DNA from: Ophryocystis elektroscirrha
Lineage: Eukaryota; Apicomplexa; Conoidasida; Neogregarinorida; Ophryocystidae
Length of the DNA stretch: 17,500 bases
NCBI GenBank assembly: GCA_030141585.1
Contig: JAQIFP010000094.1
Location: 1 to 17,500 of the forward strand
Direction: 5' to 3'
Shown here piece after piece: positions 1 through 11,648 of the stretch. The notes below the pieces were generated by a model. That model was not told the DNA's origin. It did not search any database and worked only from the letters and a program-made list of their open reading frames with translations. Position 1 is the first letter of the stretch. Every line of letters begins with the position of its first letter. A program made the position numbers and the translations under genes.

Positions 1-84
1 ATATATTATATTTAACCGTTAGTCATTTACATATCGTTCTTATAATTTAATATATAACATGTAGACTATATAAACTGTGCTTCA

Positions 85-125
<41 letters not shown>

Positions 126-556
126 TATATATTTATATATAGAGATAGTATAAATAAAACAATAATTTAGATATATATTAAACGGTTTTTACTTAATATA
201 AGGGGTATGTAGTGTCTTTGATTTGTTATACATTCATAGCTTATATGAAATAATTCAATAAAGTATTAATTATGTGTCTTCAAACAATAGACATTACTTA
301 ATAATGATAATCATACAAACTTGAACTATATACACCTTTGCTACCATATTATGCATTTTATGCGTTATAAGTACACTTTTTGTTTATATTCTTTTCACCA
401 TTGTTGCGTTTCTTATAATCAATGTTTATTTCATTCAAATACTCAAAAAATTGACTAGGGATACAAATTTACAATTAAATAATGTATGGATAATTTATAT
501 TAAAAAAATAATAAGACATAATCTTATAATAAGAGAGTTTTATACAAAAAAAAACC
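1..556. other. AT-rich upstream region of the RINT1-like gene
   Basis: This stretch holds a pure TA tract at about 91-120 and otherwise AT-rich sequence. The part at roughly 340-440 is slightly less AT-rich, but on neither strand did I find an open frame with splice sites that could be supported as an exon. It presumably contains the promoter and 5' UTR of the plus-strand gene that begins at 557. No specific promoter element can be named. Confidence 0.6.
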
Positions 557-3500
557 ATGGATATATTCACATCTACTGAAAAATTATTTTTATTAAAAAA
601 AAATTATTATTTATTAAAGAATTGTTTAGATGACTCCCTTCCGAAAATAAAAACTTTGCCTTCTTATATAGAAGAAAGCATATCTGATAACGAGGATGAA
701 GAAATACTTGAAGAAACGCTTAGAAATTTTTTACTTCAAATAGCCAATTCAAATAATATTCAAATTGACGAAAACTGTAACGATATAGAACTTTTAGCAA
801 ATTTTGTCGTTGAAAAGCTTCAAATAAAAAAAAATTATTTTATTGAAAATTTGCCAGCATACAAAATAGACAATATTTCGGTCAACGAAATGGTGCAAAT
901 ATTAACTAAGTCAACCGAAAGTATTGAAAGTTTTCCAGCAGAAAATATTTTAAAATTAAATGAAAATTTGTTAAATGACCGTGTCAAAATCCAAGAATCT
1001 TTGAAACCGCTGTTAAGCGAGCTACAAAAATTACTATTCAAGCAATATATATGCAACTTTATAAAAACGCTGCACACTAGTATCAACGATGCTACGTCAG
1101 ATTTATTGAAGTTTGATTACGCACAACTACTACCGAACTTATTAAAAATAAAAAGTTCTATAGAGTTATTAATCAAATTAAACATAGAAGATATATACAG
1201 CGTTATCGAAGACAAACTCACTGGATTTATAGATTGCGTAAAAATTCAAGTTTCCCAAAAACTCCATGTAACACTTGATAACCTCAATTTCGGGCTTACA
1301 ACCGGAAATAACTTCAATAGTGCCAAAGAAAAAGAATTTTTCAAGTCCCAAGTTAACTGCTTAAATGCCGCTCAAGATATTCTTGCTTTATTTTTATACA
1401 AAGAAAATTCTTATGGAAAAGAAATTTACTGGACAGCTAAAATAATGGCTGCCTTGATTATTCTCCATTTTAGGTAATAGTCTTTTTTATTACTATATAA
1501 TAAAATTATATATATATATATATATATATAATTTATATGAATATACATATATGTATGTAATCATATCTATATAATCGTTCATATGCATGAGTTTCGTGAA
1601 TACATATAAGTCAGTTTATGCATATTTGATATATTAATAAAAATATATTTAATATCTATTAATAAATATATTTTATTTTTCTATATATGTCTATATATAT
1701 ATGTATTTATTTATTTATATATATATAGACATATATAAATGCAGATTTATCATGCAATAAGTGTATATGAACATTTGCTTATATAAATATTAAAATATAT
1801 ATTTATTGAATGTATTTTCTCTACTTATTCAAATCTATACAGTATGCAGTATTTGACTCACAATACCTCTCTAACTTAAACTTATAATATAACAAAAATA
1901 TCTGTGCAGACTGCTATTTTTTTCCCCAAAAAGTGATTTAAACCGTCTAGATCTACCTAGCGACATATCGGTTCACCATATAATAAATGCATTGCAAACT
2001 CACACGGCATTCATTAAAAGTTGTCAGATAATGAACGAAGAAGTATTAGTAACACAATTGACTCAACTTGCAGCCTCAGAATACGCAGAGTACATGCAAA
2101 GTCTCTACAAACAAATTTCGGAGCTTAAAACATCTGAAAACATCACAGCTAAATGCATTGAAAAACGTCTTAGTGAATTGATCACTGAATTTCTTAACGG
2201 GTTAGACAAGTTTACACAGCTTAAAATACCGGACATAGTAAACTATTTATTAGAGCCCCACTGGTTTTCTATCCTACATTCACACGATTTATCGCATCTT
2301 AAAACTTTCTACAGTCTACATGAACCTTCTATTCTTGTCAGATACACTATTTCCAAGTCCTCCAATAACAAATACATGCTAACACCCGATAATACTGTTA
2401 CATTCAGGTAGTTTTATATATTATTTTTTCTTATCATAAATATATATATACATATACATATATATATATGTTATATGGAAATGCTGTTTTATGTTTTAGT
2501 TATATATATATATATATATATATAAATATTAATATTTTCATATATGTACATATATACAAATATGTATATAATTACATATATATATATATATATTGTATGT
2601 ATACACATACAACTCTATATATATATCAATCGTATATGTATATATCGTATATTTACATATTGTATCTATATATAATGTATCTATATATATTGTATCTATA
2701 TATATTGTATCTATATATATTGTATTTATATATATTGTATGCCTATATATTGTATGTGTATATAATACTTTGAATATAATACTTTCTTAAGTGAAATTAT
2801 ATATATATATAATATATTTATATTATATTTATTTTATAGTATATTTATGATATTATATATATTTATATATATTATTATACAATTGAAAGATGCCCTGTAT
2901 TAATACTTTAGAATGGTATATATTTGAAATATATTTGAATTGTTATTTATATATTTGAAATATTTAACGGTGTGGGTTAAAATAATATGAACCGTTTATA
3001 TATGTCTATCAACTATTACAAATAAACTTTCTACTATATTTAATCTTAATTATTTATTTAAATTCAGTGAGTTATTACATCAACTTATTCAAGCAATTCA
3101 TTTCTTTCAATTACGTATAAGCAATTTACCAACCCATTATTCTCAGTTATACGCTTGTAAGTTTTTGGATGTCTTTAAAAATATTCTTTAGATCATGTTT
3201 TTTTACCTATATTCCAAACTTTGTATTCAGATTTTAAAGCACTGTGGAACCGGATTAATTCTCTTTTTGAATCGGTAATAATACATTTATAACAATGTCT
3301 TATATTTGATATTTATTATAAATTTATTACAATATAATATTCATAATATAAAGCTCAGTATATTTTGAATTATTTATTTACCTTGTATAGTATGCTAATA
3401 ATATAATACTATCAGTATATACCACAGATATATTTTGTTGAGTAATATATTCAGATGGAAGACACTGGGTTTCTTATTGATTCCATACACATAACTTATT

Positions 3501-4752
3501 CCTTCTTAAATGGCTCCAAATTTGCTCAAAGAAATCCCCATTTGGCCAAGCATATCGAAGATTGGCAGAAACTTTGTGATGACTCTACCAAAACTTTTGC
3601 AAATGTTATACTTAAAAGTATTAAAGTAAATATAATTTTATACAAATTATAGTAGCCCGATCTTCAATCTTTACATTGGATTACAGCTCATAAACTTCTT
3701 GAAAATTGCATACCTAAATTAGAAGGTAATTTTGCCTTTATCTATGTCTTTACAATTCAATTGTACTATTTAATTACGTTATAATAAATTATACATATTT
3801 TAATTTAACTCGAATTTAATTTTAAAATATATTATTTTTCAAAAAAAAAATTAGAAAAAACTATAATTAGTTTCAATTATAATACACTTTCTATGTTTTA
3901 ATTTATTTAATAGCTCATAATTTAAATTTTAATTTAATTTATACAATAAATTTTCAGAAGCTGCTAGTGTTATCAAAGGCGATGCCCCTTTAGCAGTTTT
4001 TTTGAATTATTTAGCGGAAATCATTTTGAATGAAATTCTTCAGTATCTACATATACGCTTGAACGTTATTTATGAAAAGCAACGCAGCAGTTTGATTGAA
4101 AATTAGTAAGAATAACAAAATAATAAGCTTTCAGTTATCTTATATTAAATTTCTGGGAAAATTTACCTTCCTTCCTTCCTACGCCAACAGTCAAAACTCA
4201 GCTTCAACAACTTAAGGTAGCTAGATTCATACTTTTATACTTAATTGCATTTCTAGTTTGTAGTCAACTATTTACAGTATTTTATTATAACACGTGCTTA
4301 TACTTTTTAATCGTTGCTGTATAGGATATAAAGCATTTATTGCTGCTGCCTGAAGAAGTCTGTAAACCTACCTTGAGCCAATTAACAAAATTACTCAAAC
4401 TTCAAAAGAATTTAAATGGAAATGAATCTGAATTAAACTTGGACAATTCTATTTTCCGTAGCGTCCAATTGTTAGTAAAAAAAAATACCAAAAAATGACT
4501 TAAAATAGGCTAAAACACGCTGAAAGTTTAATTAAATCTACTCAACAATACTTAACCGAAACAAAATCGACAGACTCTATAAACGAACACGATATATCTC
4601 ACGATATAATTGATTTACAAATAGATAAATGTCTAAAGCAAGAATTGAAGGTATTATAATACAAATGTATTTAGCTTACGTATATTTTAATATGTAAGAT
4701 ATTAAATGTAATAGTAATAGTTATATAAATTACTTACCCATATAATTATACA

Positions 4753-4783
<31 letters not shown>

Positions 4784-4836
4784 TTATATATTTATATAAA
4801 GTTATTTAAACTTAGGCATTTATTTTCCCTGGATAG
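557..4836 (+). CDS. RINT1: RINT1/TIP20-family vesicle-tethering protein, 11 exons
   Basis: Proposed exons: 557-1473, 1910-2407, 3068-3156, 3231-3274, 3455-3625, 3656-3725, 3958-4105, 4135-4216, 4325-4470, 4509-4650, 4816-4836. All junctions are GT-AG and in phase, giving 775 residues ending in TAG; human RINT1 is about 790. RINT1/Tip20 proteins belong to the Dsl1/NRZ complex, which tethers Golgi-derived retrograde vesicles at the ER. The diagnostic stretch crosses the first splice: HFR joined to a segment with SDLNRLDLPSD at about residues 315-325, matching the family signature of FRYHF followed by TNRLDKPEW. A second match is SNLPTHYSQLYAYFKALW near 490-508. Residues 1-300 are helical and asparagine/lysine-rich, as expected of the divergent N-terminal half. 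The start ATG lies in CCATGG context after an A-run. The least certain parts are the last exon (six codons) and the GTTAGT donor at 4471. Reading on past 4650 instead would stop after two more codons. Confidence 0.82.
2646..2765. repeat. 15-bp minisatellite, about eight units, inside RINT1-like intron 2
   Basis: Eight adjacent 15-base units lie end to end. The central ones (2676-2720) are identical copies of TGTATCTATATATAT, and the outer ones carry one to several substitutions. Because the unit length is a multiple of three and the units lack stops, the plus-strand frames stay open and read as a tyrosine/isoleucine/valine repeat. It sits inside the intron between the exons ending at 2407 and starting at 3068, so it is not taken as coding. 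Confidence 0.9.
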
Positions 4837-5529
4837 CAGTTTACCATAATGAAGCTCAAATAGTATTACTAAACAAGTTTAGCGTTTATTTGTATTAATT
4901 TATCAAATATATCAGTATACTAAGATTAATTTCATATATTTGTCACGCATATCCATCTTTTTTATTAGATAAATAATATATATAGACTATGACAATCGGA
5001 TATAATTTATTATCACTAATACTATTTATTAAGATGCACTATATGTATACATATATATATATATTCATATATATATATATGTATACATATATATTTATAT
5101 ACATATATAGTTATGTATATATATATATACATAAATATATATGTATACATATATATTTATATACATATATATTTATATACATATATAGTTATGTATATAT
5201 ATATACATAAATATATAATACATAAACACATATACATAATTGTATATATATACATTAATATATATATACATAATTAAACATATATATATATGTGTGTAAA
5301 AACGTGTTAGCATTTTTATTTGATTATGTGTTTGTTTTCAAATTATAAATTGCTTGTGTATATTTATACTTTATACATTAGAATAAATAAGTTATTGTCC
5401 GCATACTAAAATTTATTAAAAAATAGATTAAATTCTATAAAAAACTAATACCAGGTGACATCTTTGGATGCTAAACAAACTTGTCGTATATTAAGCAAAC
5501 GCTTCGAACTATTTTTTTCTGATGTTGAG
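4837..5529. other. Convergent intergenic region, AT-repeat rich
   Basis: This is the gap between the 3' ends of the plus-strand RINT1-like gene and the minus-strand kinase gene. It contains degenerate TA-rich repeats at about 5040-5290, including a tandem duplication of about 62 bp. No open frame with recognisable protein features is present; the frame over 4989-5210 is a translation of TA repeats. Both 3' UTRs and polyadenylation sites presumably lie here, but none can be placed with confidence. Confidence 0.7.
5081..5218. repeat. Tandem duplication of a ~62-bp AT-rich unit
   Basis: Two units begin with GTATACATATATATTTATAT, at 5081 and 5143, and both run on through TAGTTATGTATATATATATA to an ACATAAATATAT end. 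The second copy carries an extra internal duplication of about 14 bases, making it about 76 bp. The repeat lies between two convergent genes. Confidence 0.8.
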
Positions 5530-6281
5530 TTATAAGAACCAGGGGTGATTAAGAGCTTCCAGAGCTGTTAGACGTTTGTCCGCTGAATACTGCAATAATC
5601 TGAATTATTTTGGATATTTATGCACATCTGTTACTTTGACAATAAATCAATAAAAAGTGCGTCTTGTATGGGAATGGCTTTTTCAAACCCTTCATATCGT
5701 TTACATTTCCATTGAGGAAAAGAATTCTGTTCAGCAAATTTAACCAATAAAAATTTAATACTTGGAAGAAAGGCAGCTTGGACACATTTTTCCAAGATGT
5801 CGGGGAGTTTGATGAGGAATCTTTAGGCGTTCCCAGCAATTGGAAAATACGAAATAAAGTATCCATTTCGCAGTCACCATGGAACAAAGGTTTTCCCGTC
5901 GCCATTTCTGCAATTATGCAACCAGCACTCCAAACATCTAAAGCGGAATTATAATGCTGGTCTCCTAAAAGAAGTTCTGGAGCTCGATACCACAAAGTGA
6001 CTACTTCATGTGTTATGCTCTGCTCTGGATATGCAAATGTCCGAGCCAATCCAAAATCCGCTATTTTGATTTGATTCCCTAATAATTTATGATCTTATAC
6101 ATTCATTTTGATTATTAAAACGTACAAACTCAACTTTCCATTTATTCAACTTAATTTTATAATAAAATTAATGTTTTAAATAATGCTATGAGATCTGATT
6201 ATACTTATAGTAAATAATGTTAAGTAAGGTTAATTATATTCATATTTTTTATTCATAATAAATTATTGCATGATTATTTAC

Positions 6282-6328
<47 letters not shown>

Positions 6329-6879
6329 CTTATATTACATTCTTTACTATATTTATATAGTTAGATAAAAAAATAGTAAATTTATAAAACGTATTAATTA
6401 ATATAATAAATTTTCTAATTTAACAAACATAATTATATTTTTTCTAATATCAGTAACAATTTTTATTAAAAAAAAAATTAATCTATTTATTTAGATAATA
6501 TATTAAATACAAATATATGGTTTACATACCCGATTTGTTGAGTAAAATATTTTGAGGTTTCAAATCTCTGTGAAATATGCGTTTACTGTGACAATAAGCA
6601 ATTCCCTCTAAAAGTTGCTTGGAGAATGACTTGCATAATTGAACAGGCATAAAAAATAAAGAACCGTCTTTCACACAATTACCCAATTCACACATGTACT
6701 GCTTTAAGTTTGAGTCACACAATTCAAATGACAACCACAAATGGTTGTTTATATGCTTTCCATCAAGAAATTTAACAATGCATGGATGATTCAATTCCCT
6801 GTGTAATTAACTTTAACAGTAACACTTATAATATTATTATAATTCAATATATATATATATATTGTTTATAAACACATAA

Positions 6880-6940
<61 letters not shown>

Positions 6941-8063
6941 ATATAAACACATGCAACTATATATGTATATATATATACCTATGTATAAATATATATAAAT
7001 ATACGTACATCCTGTCCCTTCCTACCTAAATGTTATAGATTTCTAAATGTTAGAAGTCTATAGTATTATTATTTTTTTTAATTATGTTTATTATTATAAC
7101 TACTTACTAGTTATTTTATTATTTATATTTTATAATCGTAGACATCGCTTTAGCGTATAATAATATTATAAATAATAATTATTATATATTTTACATATTA
7201 ATTACTACTGGGTATATAATGAAATATGTAATCTTTATTTTTATGCAGTTATATAAGTATAGTTATATACATAAAAATATATATTTTGCAGGAAACCCAT
7301 TATATAAAAAAAAAGTGTACATATATATGAAAGTATACATAAAAGTGTATCTTTTTTTTTTTTATAGAAAATGATTAATATTATTAAATAAATTTAGCAA
7401 TGCAAAATTAATTAATGTATTAAGTAGTTTTAAAGTTGCTGTAAATTACCTTAAAAGTATAAGTTCTCGGAAAGCTGACGTTAGCATATCGAGATCTTCA
7501 CGTGTTCCTAATTTTATTCTCTTTAAGGCTACTTTTTGCCCTGTGGATTTTTGTATAGCTTCGTAAACTACTCCATAGGTGCCTTTTCCAATTACTTTAG
7601 AGCGAAAAAAAAAGCTGTCTGAAAAAAATATCGTGAATGCAATCACATATTAACATATCAAGCTGAAGCATAATTTATGCAATAGTCTAAGCACAATACA
7701 CTTTTAGATTATATGAAAGTTTGGCTAAACACTATATTTTTATTAAAACATAAATATTTTCAATTTTAAACAATCTTATGTTTTTACTTATCACGACTAA
7801 ATTTAAAAGCTATAGAATATTAAATATATAATGAATATATAAAAGACGGTCAAAGTTAAAATTTAATTTTAGTTAATTTTTTTTTTTTTATTTAATAAAT
7901 AATTATTTTTGCATGAATTAAATACACTAATTTAATTATTGCTTTTAAAGCTAAAATATTTGCATATACTAAAAATGAAATTCTGCACAATAAATTTAAA
8001 TAAAATTATCATATTACTTATTGCATCTTTGGTATCAAAGAGATCATCGCCAAATTGCCCCAT
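5530..8063 (-). CDS. Cyclin-dependent kinase (CDK1/CDC2-like), 6 exons
   Basis: Proposed exons, 5' to 3': 8018-8063, 7450-7618, 6530-6798, 5762-6078, 5635-5726, 5530-5599, giving 320 residues ending in TAA. CDKs phosphorylate Ser/Thr-Pro sites when bound to a cyclin and drive the cell cycle or transcription. Visible kinase elements: glycine loop GKGTYGVV (26-33) with the inhibitory Thr/Tyr pair at 29-30; VALK lysine 48; helix-C Glu67; HRDLKPQN (148-155) with catalytic Asp150; DFG (169-171); and [13 protein letters not shown] with the T-loop threonine at about 184. Asp150, Asp169 and the T-loop Thr are all kept, so an active enzyme is expected. The cyclin-binding helix reads MLTSAFRE where CDK1/2 have PSTAIRE. 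There is also an insertion of about 9 residues after KQYM. The last two introns are both 35 nt. Removing the one at 5727-5761 restores the FPQW motif, and removing the one at 5600-5634 restores the [14 protein letters not shown] tail. The first exon is the least certain part. The substituted helix leaves the CDK subfamily unsettled. Confidence 0.92.
6286..6326. repeat. TA microsatellite in CDK intron 3
   Basis: About 40 bases of uninterrupted TA dinucleotide inside the 451-nt intron between exons ending at 6530 and resuming at 6078 on the minus strand. It has no coding content. Confidence 0.9.
6846..6965. repeat. TA microsatellite flanked by duplicated segments, CDK intron 2
   Basis: A long pure TA run (about 6883-6937) is flanked by two similar copies of a segment that reads ATATTGTTTATAAACACATA on the left and ATATTGTATATAAACACATG on the right. 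The arrangement suggests a local duplication around the microsatellite. It lies in the 651-nt intron 6799-7449. Confidence 0.75.
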
Positions 8064-8144
8064 ACTCCATAACTCTTAAGGCTGTCTCTGAATTATTGTA
8101 TTGTTTGTTAAAAAAATAAAAAAAAATAAATTGTACATATACTG

Positions 8145-8332
8145 TTATATATTATCATACATTTCTGAAAAATTGTCACTCATAGAATCATCTGAGTGGT
8201 CGAACGATTCCTCCAAATCTTCAAAGTTTGGTTGTTCGTGCTTAGTTGTGTATGATTTATTACAATTTACAAGACGCGACTGTAATGAGCAAATAATTTC
8301 ATAATAATTATAATACTTAAAGTATAACAGAC

Positions 8333-8369
<37 letters not shown>

Positions 8370-9330
8370 GGATATATAAACTATATATTATATATATATA
8401 TATAGATTAGACTAAAATATAATACATGTATATGTAATTATACACTTCAGAAATGCTTAAGTAATTAAATAATTTAATTAATTTAATAATAATAATAATA
8501 TTATATATTTATAAATATATATATATATATATATATGAGTATATTGCATTAAATGTATTTAACTTGTATAGCTTTATTGGCTAAGTTTGCAGTAATGAAT
8601 TATTCATATTTTAAATAGTATTATATATATATATAGCTAATTATTATTTGATTAATTGGTTATTGGGTGAATCTGCATCTTATAAGCTATTTTGGCATAC
8701 CAGTAAATAAAGTTCATACGGGTTTTCTTCGGAGGGTTCAAGGATAATAATAGGAGGGTCTAATGTGCCAGCAACTTTAGTGACATCCAATTGCTGAGAA
8801 GAATTAGAGAGATTTTCAATATAATTTTTTCTTCTTTCAAGTTCTTTTTTGAGTGCTTGAATATCAATAATATCACTCTTGATGTCTACTCCCTGTTTAC
8901 AATGGTGATTTATTTATGAATTACTTTGAATAATGTGTTTGGAGACATTTTCAAATATAATTCTATTCCATCTTGGAGTTCAGCAGCTTTGCTACGCTAT
9001 TAAATCAACTTCAAACTTTGCCAAATTACCACTAGCTTCATTTTTTCGTCTAAACTTTTATGCACATTTTTCTAGAGTCAAATGAGTTATTGCGCTATTA
9101 CCAAAGTCAGCATATCCACACCAGTTATTTCAGAAGGAGATAGAGTGCTTGTTTGAGTCATATCATCACTTGACATACTATTATTCAAATTATTGTCGGA
9201 GCTACTTATGGAACTATTAGTTAAAGTGTCGATACTTTGAACACTATAAATCATAAAAGAGATAAAAAAAATTAAATAAAACATTTTTTTTGTTTTATAG
9301 TTCAATTTTAACCTACCGCCCTTTAAACAT
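8145..9330 (-). CDS. Unrecognised protein with coiled coil and acidic tail, 6 exons
   Basis: Proposed exons, 5' to 3': 9317-9330, 9102-9243, 9030-9071, 8925-8996, 8701-8892, 8145-8279, giving 198 residues ending in TAA. I do not recognise the family. The N-terminal 40 residues are a Ser/Asn/Asp-rich, probably disordered segment. Residues of about 45-120 are strongly helical and charged (LDEKMKLVRSKAAELQDGIE, then ALKKELERRKNYIENL) and likely form a coiled coil. A proline/hydrophobic stretch (LDPPIIILEP) follows. The last 30 residues are acidic and serine-rich (EDLEESFDHSDDSMSDN). Three introns of 30, 33 and 32 nt crowd the middle. Each joins exons of exactly 14, 24 and 64 codons in phase 0, and reading through any of them hits a stop or breaks the frame, so the model is internally consistent. 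The start exon (four codons plus two bases) is the weakest part. The layout would suit a small subunit of a nuclear or cytoskeletal complex, but that is a guess. Confidence 0.72.
8338..8404. repeat. Two TA tracts in intron 5 of the 198-aa gene
   Basis: TA runs at about 8338-8366 and 8388-8404, inside the 421-nt intron 8280-8700. That intron holds a further TA tract at about 8517-8536 and a short AAT run near 8487. Confidence 0.85.
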
Positions 9331-9586
9331 AATTCATATGCAAGCAATTAAAATGTGAAAAACCTGGTATTAGTTTTATTTTAATTTGTAAATAAGAATG
9401 AGTATATTGAGCTATTTAAAACAAGATTGTAGATTAAATCTTTTCTAATTATTTAATTAAAATAATAATTAATGAGATATTATCAAATTTTCTCTCAAAG
9501 TCGGTACTTTATGAGCAAACTAGATACAAACCTTCAAACGAATAACTTTGTTTAAGATATATTTGTTGATGGAATTCATTAAAATG

Positions 9587-9929
9587 TCACGAACATGATA
9601 TGGGAATTTCATTGTTGTCAATACTTTCTAAATTCTCTTTAAGAGCATTTTGGACTTCTAAGGGTGCAGGAGGCGGAACAAAATAAGGGATGCGGCCTCT
9701 TTGCCAGTCATATAAAACATTTCGTGCAGTAGTTTCAGTATCCAATTCTCCTCCTTTCAATAACTTGTTCCAACGGCGAGCCAATATTGCCAGAAACTCT
9801 TCAGCATTTTCCCAATTAGCATCATTTAGTTTATATCTCTCCTTTAAAACTTGTCTAGACAAAAAATCACGTAATAATCAAACATTTATTCTAATATTAT
9901 AATTTTTATAATAACAATAGTCGTATATA

Positions 9930-9984
<55 letters not shown>

Positions 9985-10725
9985 TATATATACTAAATAT
10001 ATATTAAATATATACTATATATTTAATTATACTATATAAATACTAAATATTTACTAATATATATAGATACATTAATAAATTTATATAATGAATAATTACG
10101 TGTTATTTAAGCGTATCAAAAATTTATTATATCTAAATAATTAGTACGCATACAAATGTAAAAAGTAATATGATTTTGTATTTTTTACAAAACTATTATA
10201 TAATAACTAATATAATTAATTTTTACTTTTCTACGCGGTTAAGAATTTCTTGAATATGTTCTGATGGGCACTGTATTTTTTCTGCTCTAACAACGCCTTT
10301 AAGTATCTGCGATATTTGATTGATTCTTTCGCTATAATTACTTTGGTTGTTTCATCTTCGCAATTTTCAAGTAATACAATACCAGGGCAATCAATGAGGT
10401 GAACTCTATGTGTCAAAGAAACATACTGCCAAATCTTGGTTTCCCCTATCATAAGTTGATCCAATATAATGGGTAAAATTATAATAATTTTAGTAATAAT
10501 AATACTAATAAAAATAGTAGTAATAATTTAATAATAATACTTATAGTATTAATAATAATATATAACAATAATAATAATTATAGTAATATTAATAATAATT
10601 TTAATAATAATAATAATAATAATAATATAATAATAATATAATAATAATAAAATTATTAATGATACAATAATTATAATAGTATTAATAATAATTAAAGAAT
10701 TGAATTTTAGAGTTAGAAGTTTTTA

Positions 10726-10773
<48 letters not shown>

Positions 10774-11593
10774 GTGACGTTATACAATGTATCTATAAAA
10801 AAAATTATTACTATAAACCAATAATTGTATATTTATGTGCCATTATATAATTATTTTACATTAATTTAAGTATAAATGTTAATAATATATAAAATTTTGG
10901 CGAAGCGTATCAATCAATGGATATAAACATTAATTAATTAAGCTAATTAGTGACTAAATATATATATATATATATATATACGTTTATACCTGGTATGGGC
11001 GCAGTTTTACACACTTTTTTAGCTTTAAGAGTATTGATAACAGAAGATTTCCCAACATTAGGATAACCAATAAAACCGACTGATACGTGTTTACAGTGTT
11101 TCAACAAACTAGCATATTGACTGAAAAAATTATAAAAACCTAAATAACTTTACCGCAACAAATTCATCAATGAAATTTTTCCAAAAGAGTTTGTGATGGA
11201 AGAGTGAAAGGCTACTGTTGGAAACTCAGAAGACAATATCTTCAACCATCGAGTTGCACACCAAGAAGGAACTAAATCACATTTATTCAATAAAAGCACT
11301 ATGTGTTTATTCGGGCGATTTTTTTTTATGTGCTTTTCAATTTTAAAACATCTAAAAGCGTAAGTACAAACAAAATTAATAAATATAATTAAGATATTAA
11401 ATTATAACAACTAATTACATTTAATTTGTTATATAAACATAATCAGAATTCTCATAGATTATATTATTTTAGAGAACTTGATGCGATTTGTTATATTTTA
11501 ATTTGTGATTTATTTTTATATGCTACTAATAAAAAAAAATTGCTTATTTAATTGGCAAATATAAATATAAATAATACACAAATTATCTCTAAT

Positions 11594-11648
<55 letters not shown>

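Noticed and set aside
340..450. Less AT-rich patch with a 26-codon minus-strand frame
   Set aside because: Too short, no convincing acceptor or donor and no recognisable protein; not reported as an exon.
835..1086. 83-codon minus-strand open frame
   Set aside because: Shadow of exon 1 of the RINT1-like gene.
2468..2790. Open frames giving Tyr/Ile-rich proteins of 101 and 65 residues
   Set aside because: They are translations of TA repeats and the 15-bp minisatellite inside an intron of the RINT1-like gene.
4989..5210. 73-codon plus-strand open frame
   Set aside because: Low-complexity Tyr/Ile translation of the duplicated AT repeat between convergent genes.
8101..8304. 67-codon plus-strand open frame
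   Set aside because: Antisense of the acidic last exon of the 198-aa gene, which fits splice sites and phase.
9690..9902. 70-codon plus-strand open frame
   Set aside because: Antisense shadow of the last NOG2 exon.
10231..10464. Continuous 77-codon reading of the NOG2 G3 exon ending in a stop
   Set aside because: It departs from the family after ETTK. Removing the 35-nt intron 10307-10341 recovers [11 protein letters not shown] and the rest of the GTPase, so the apparent early stop is not a truncation.
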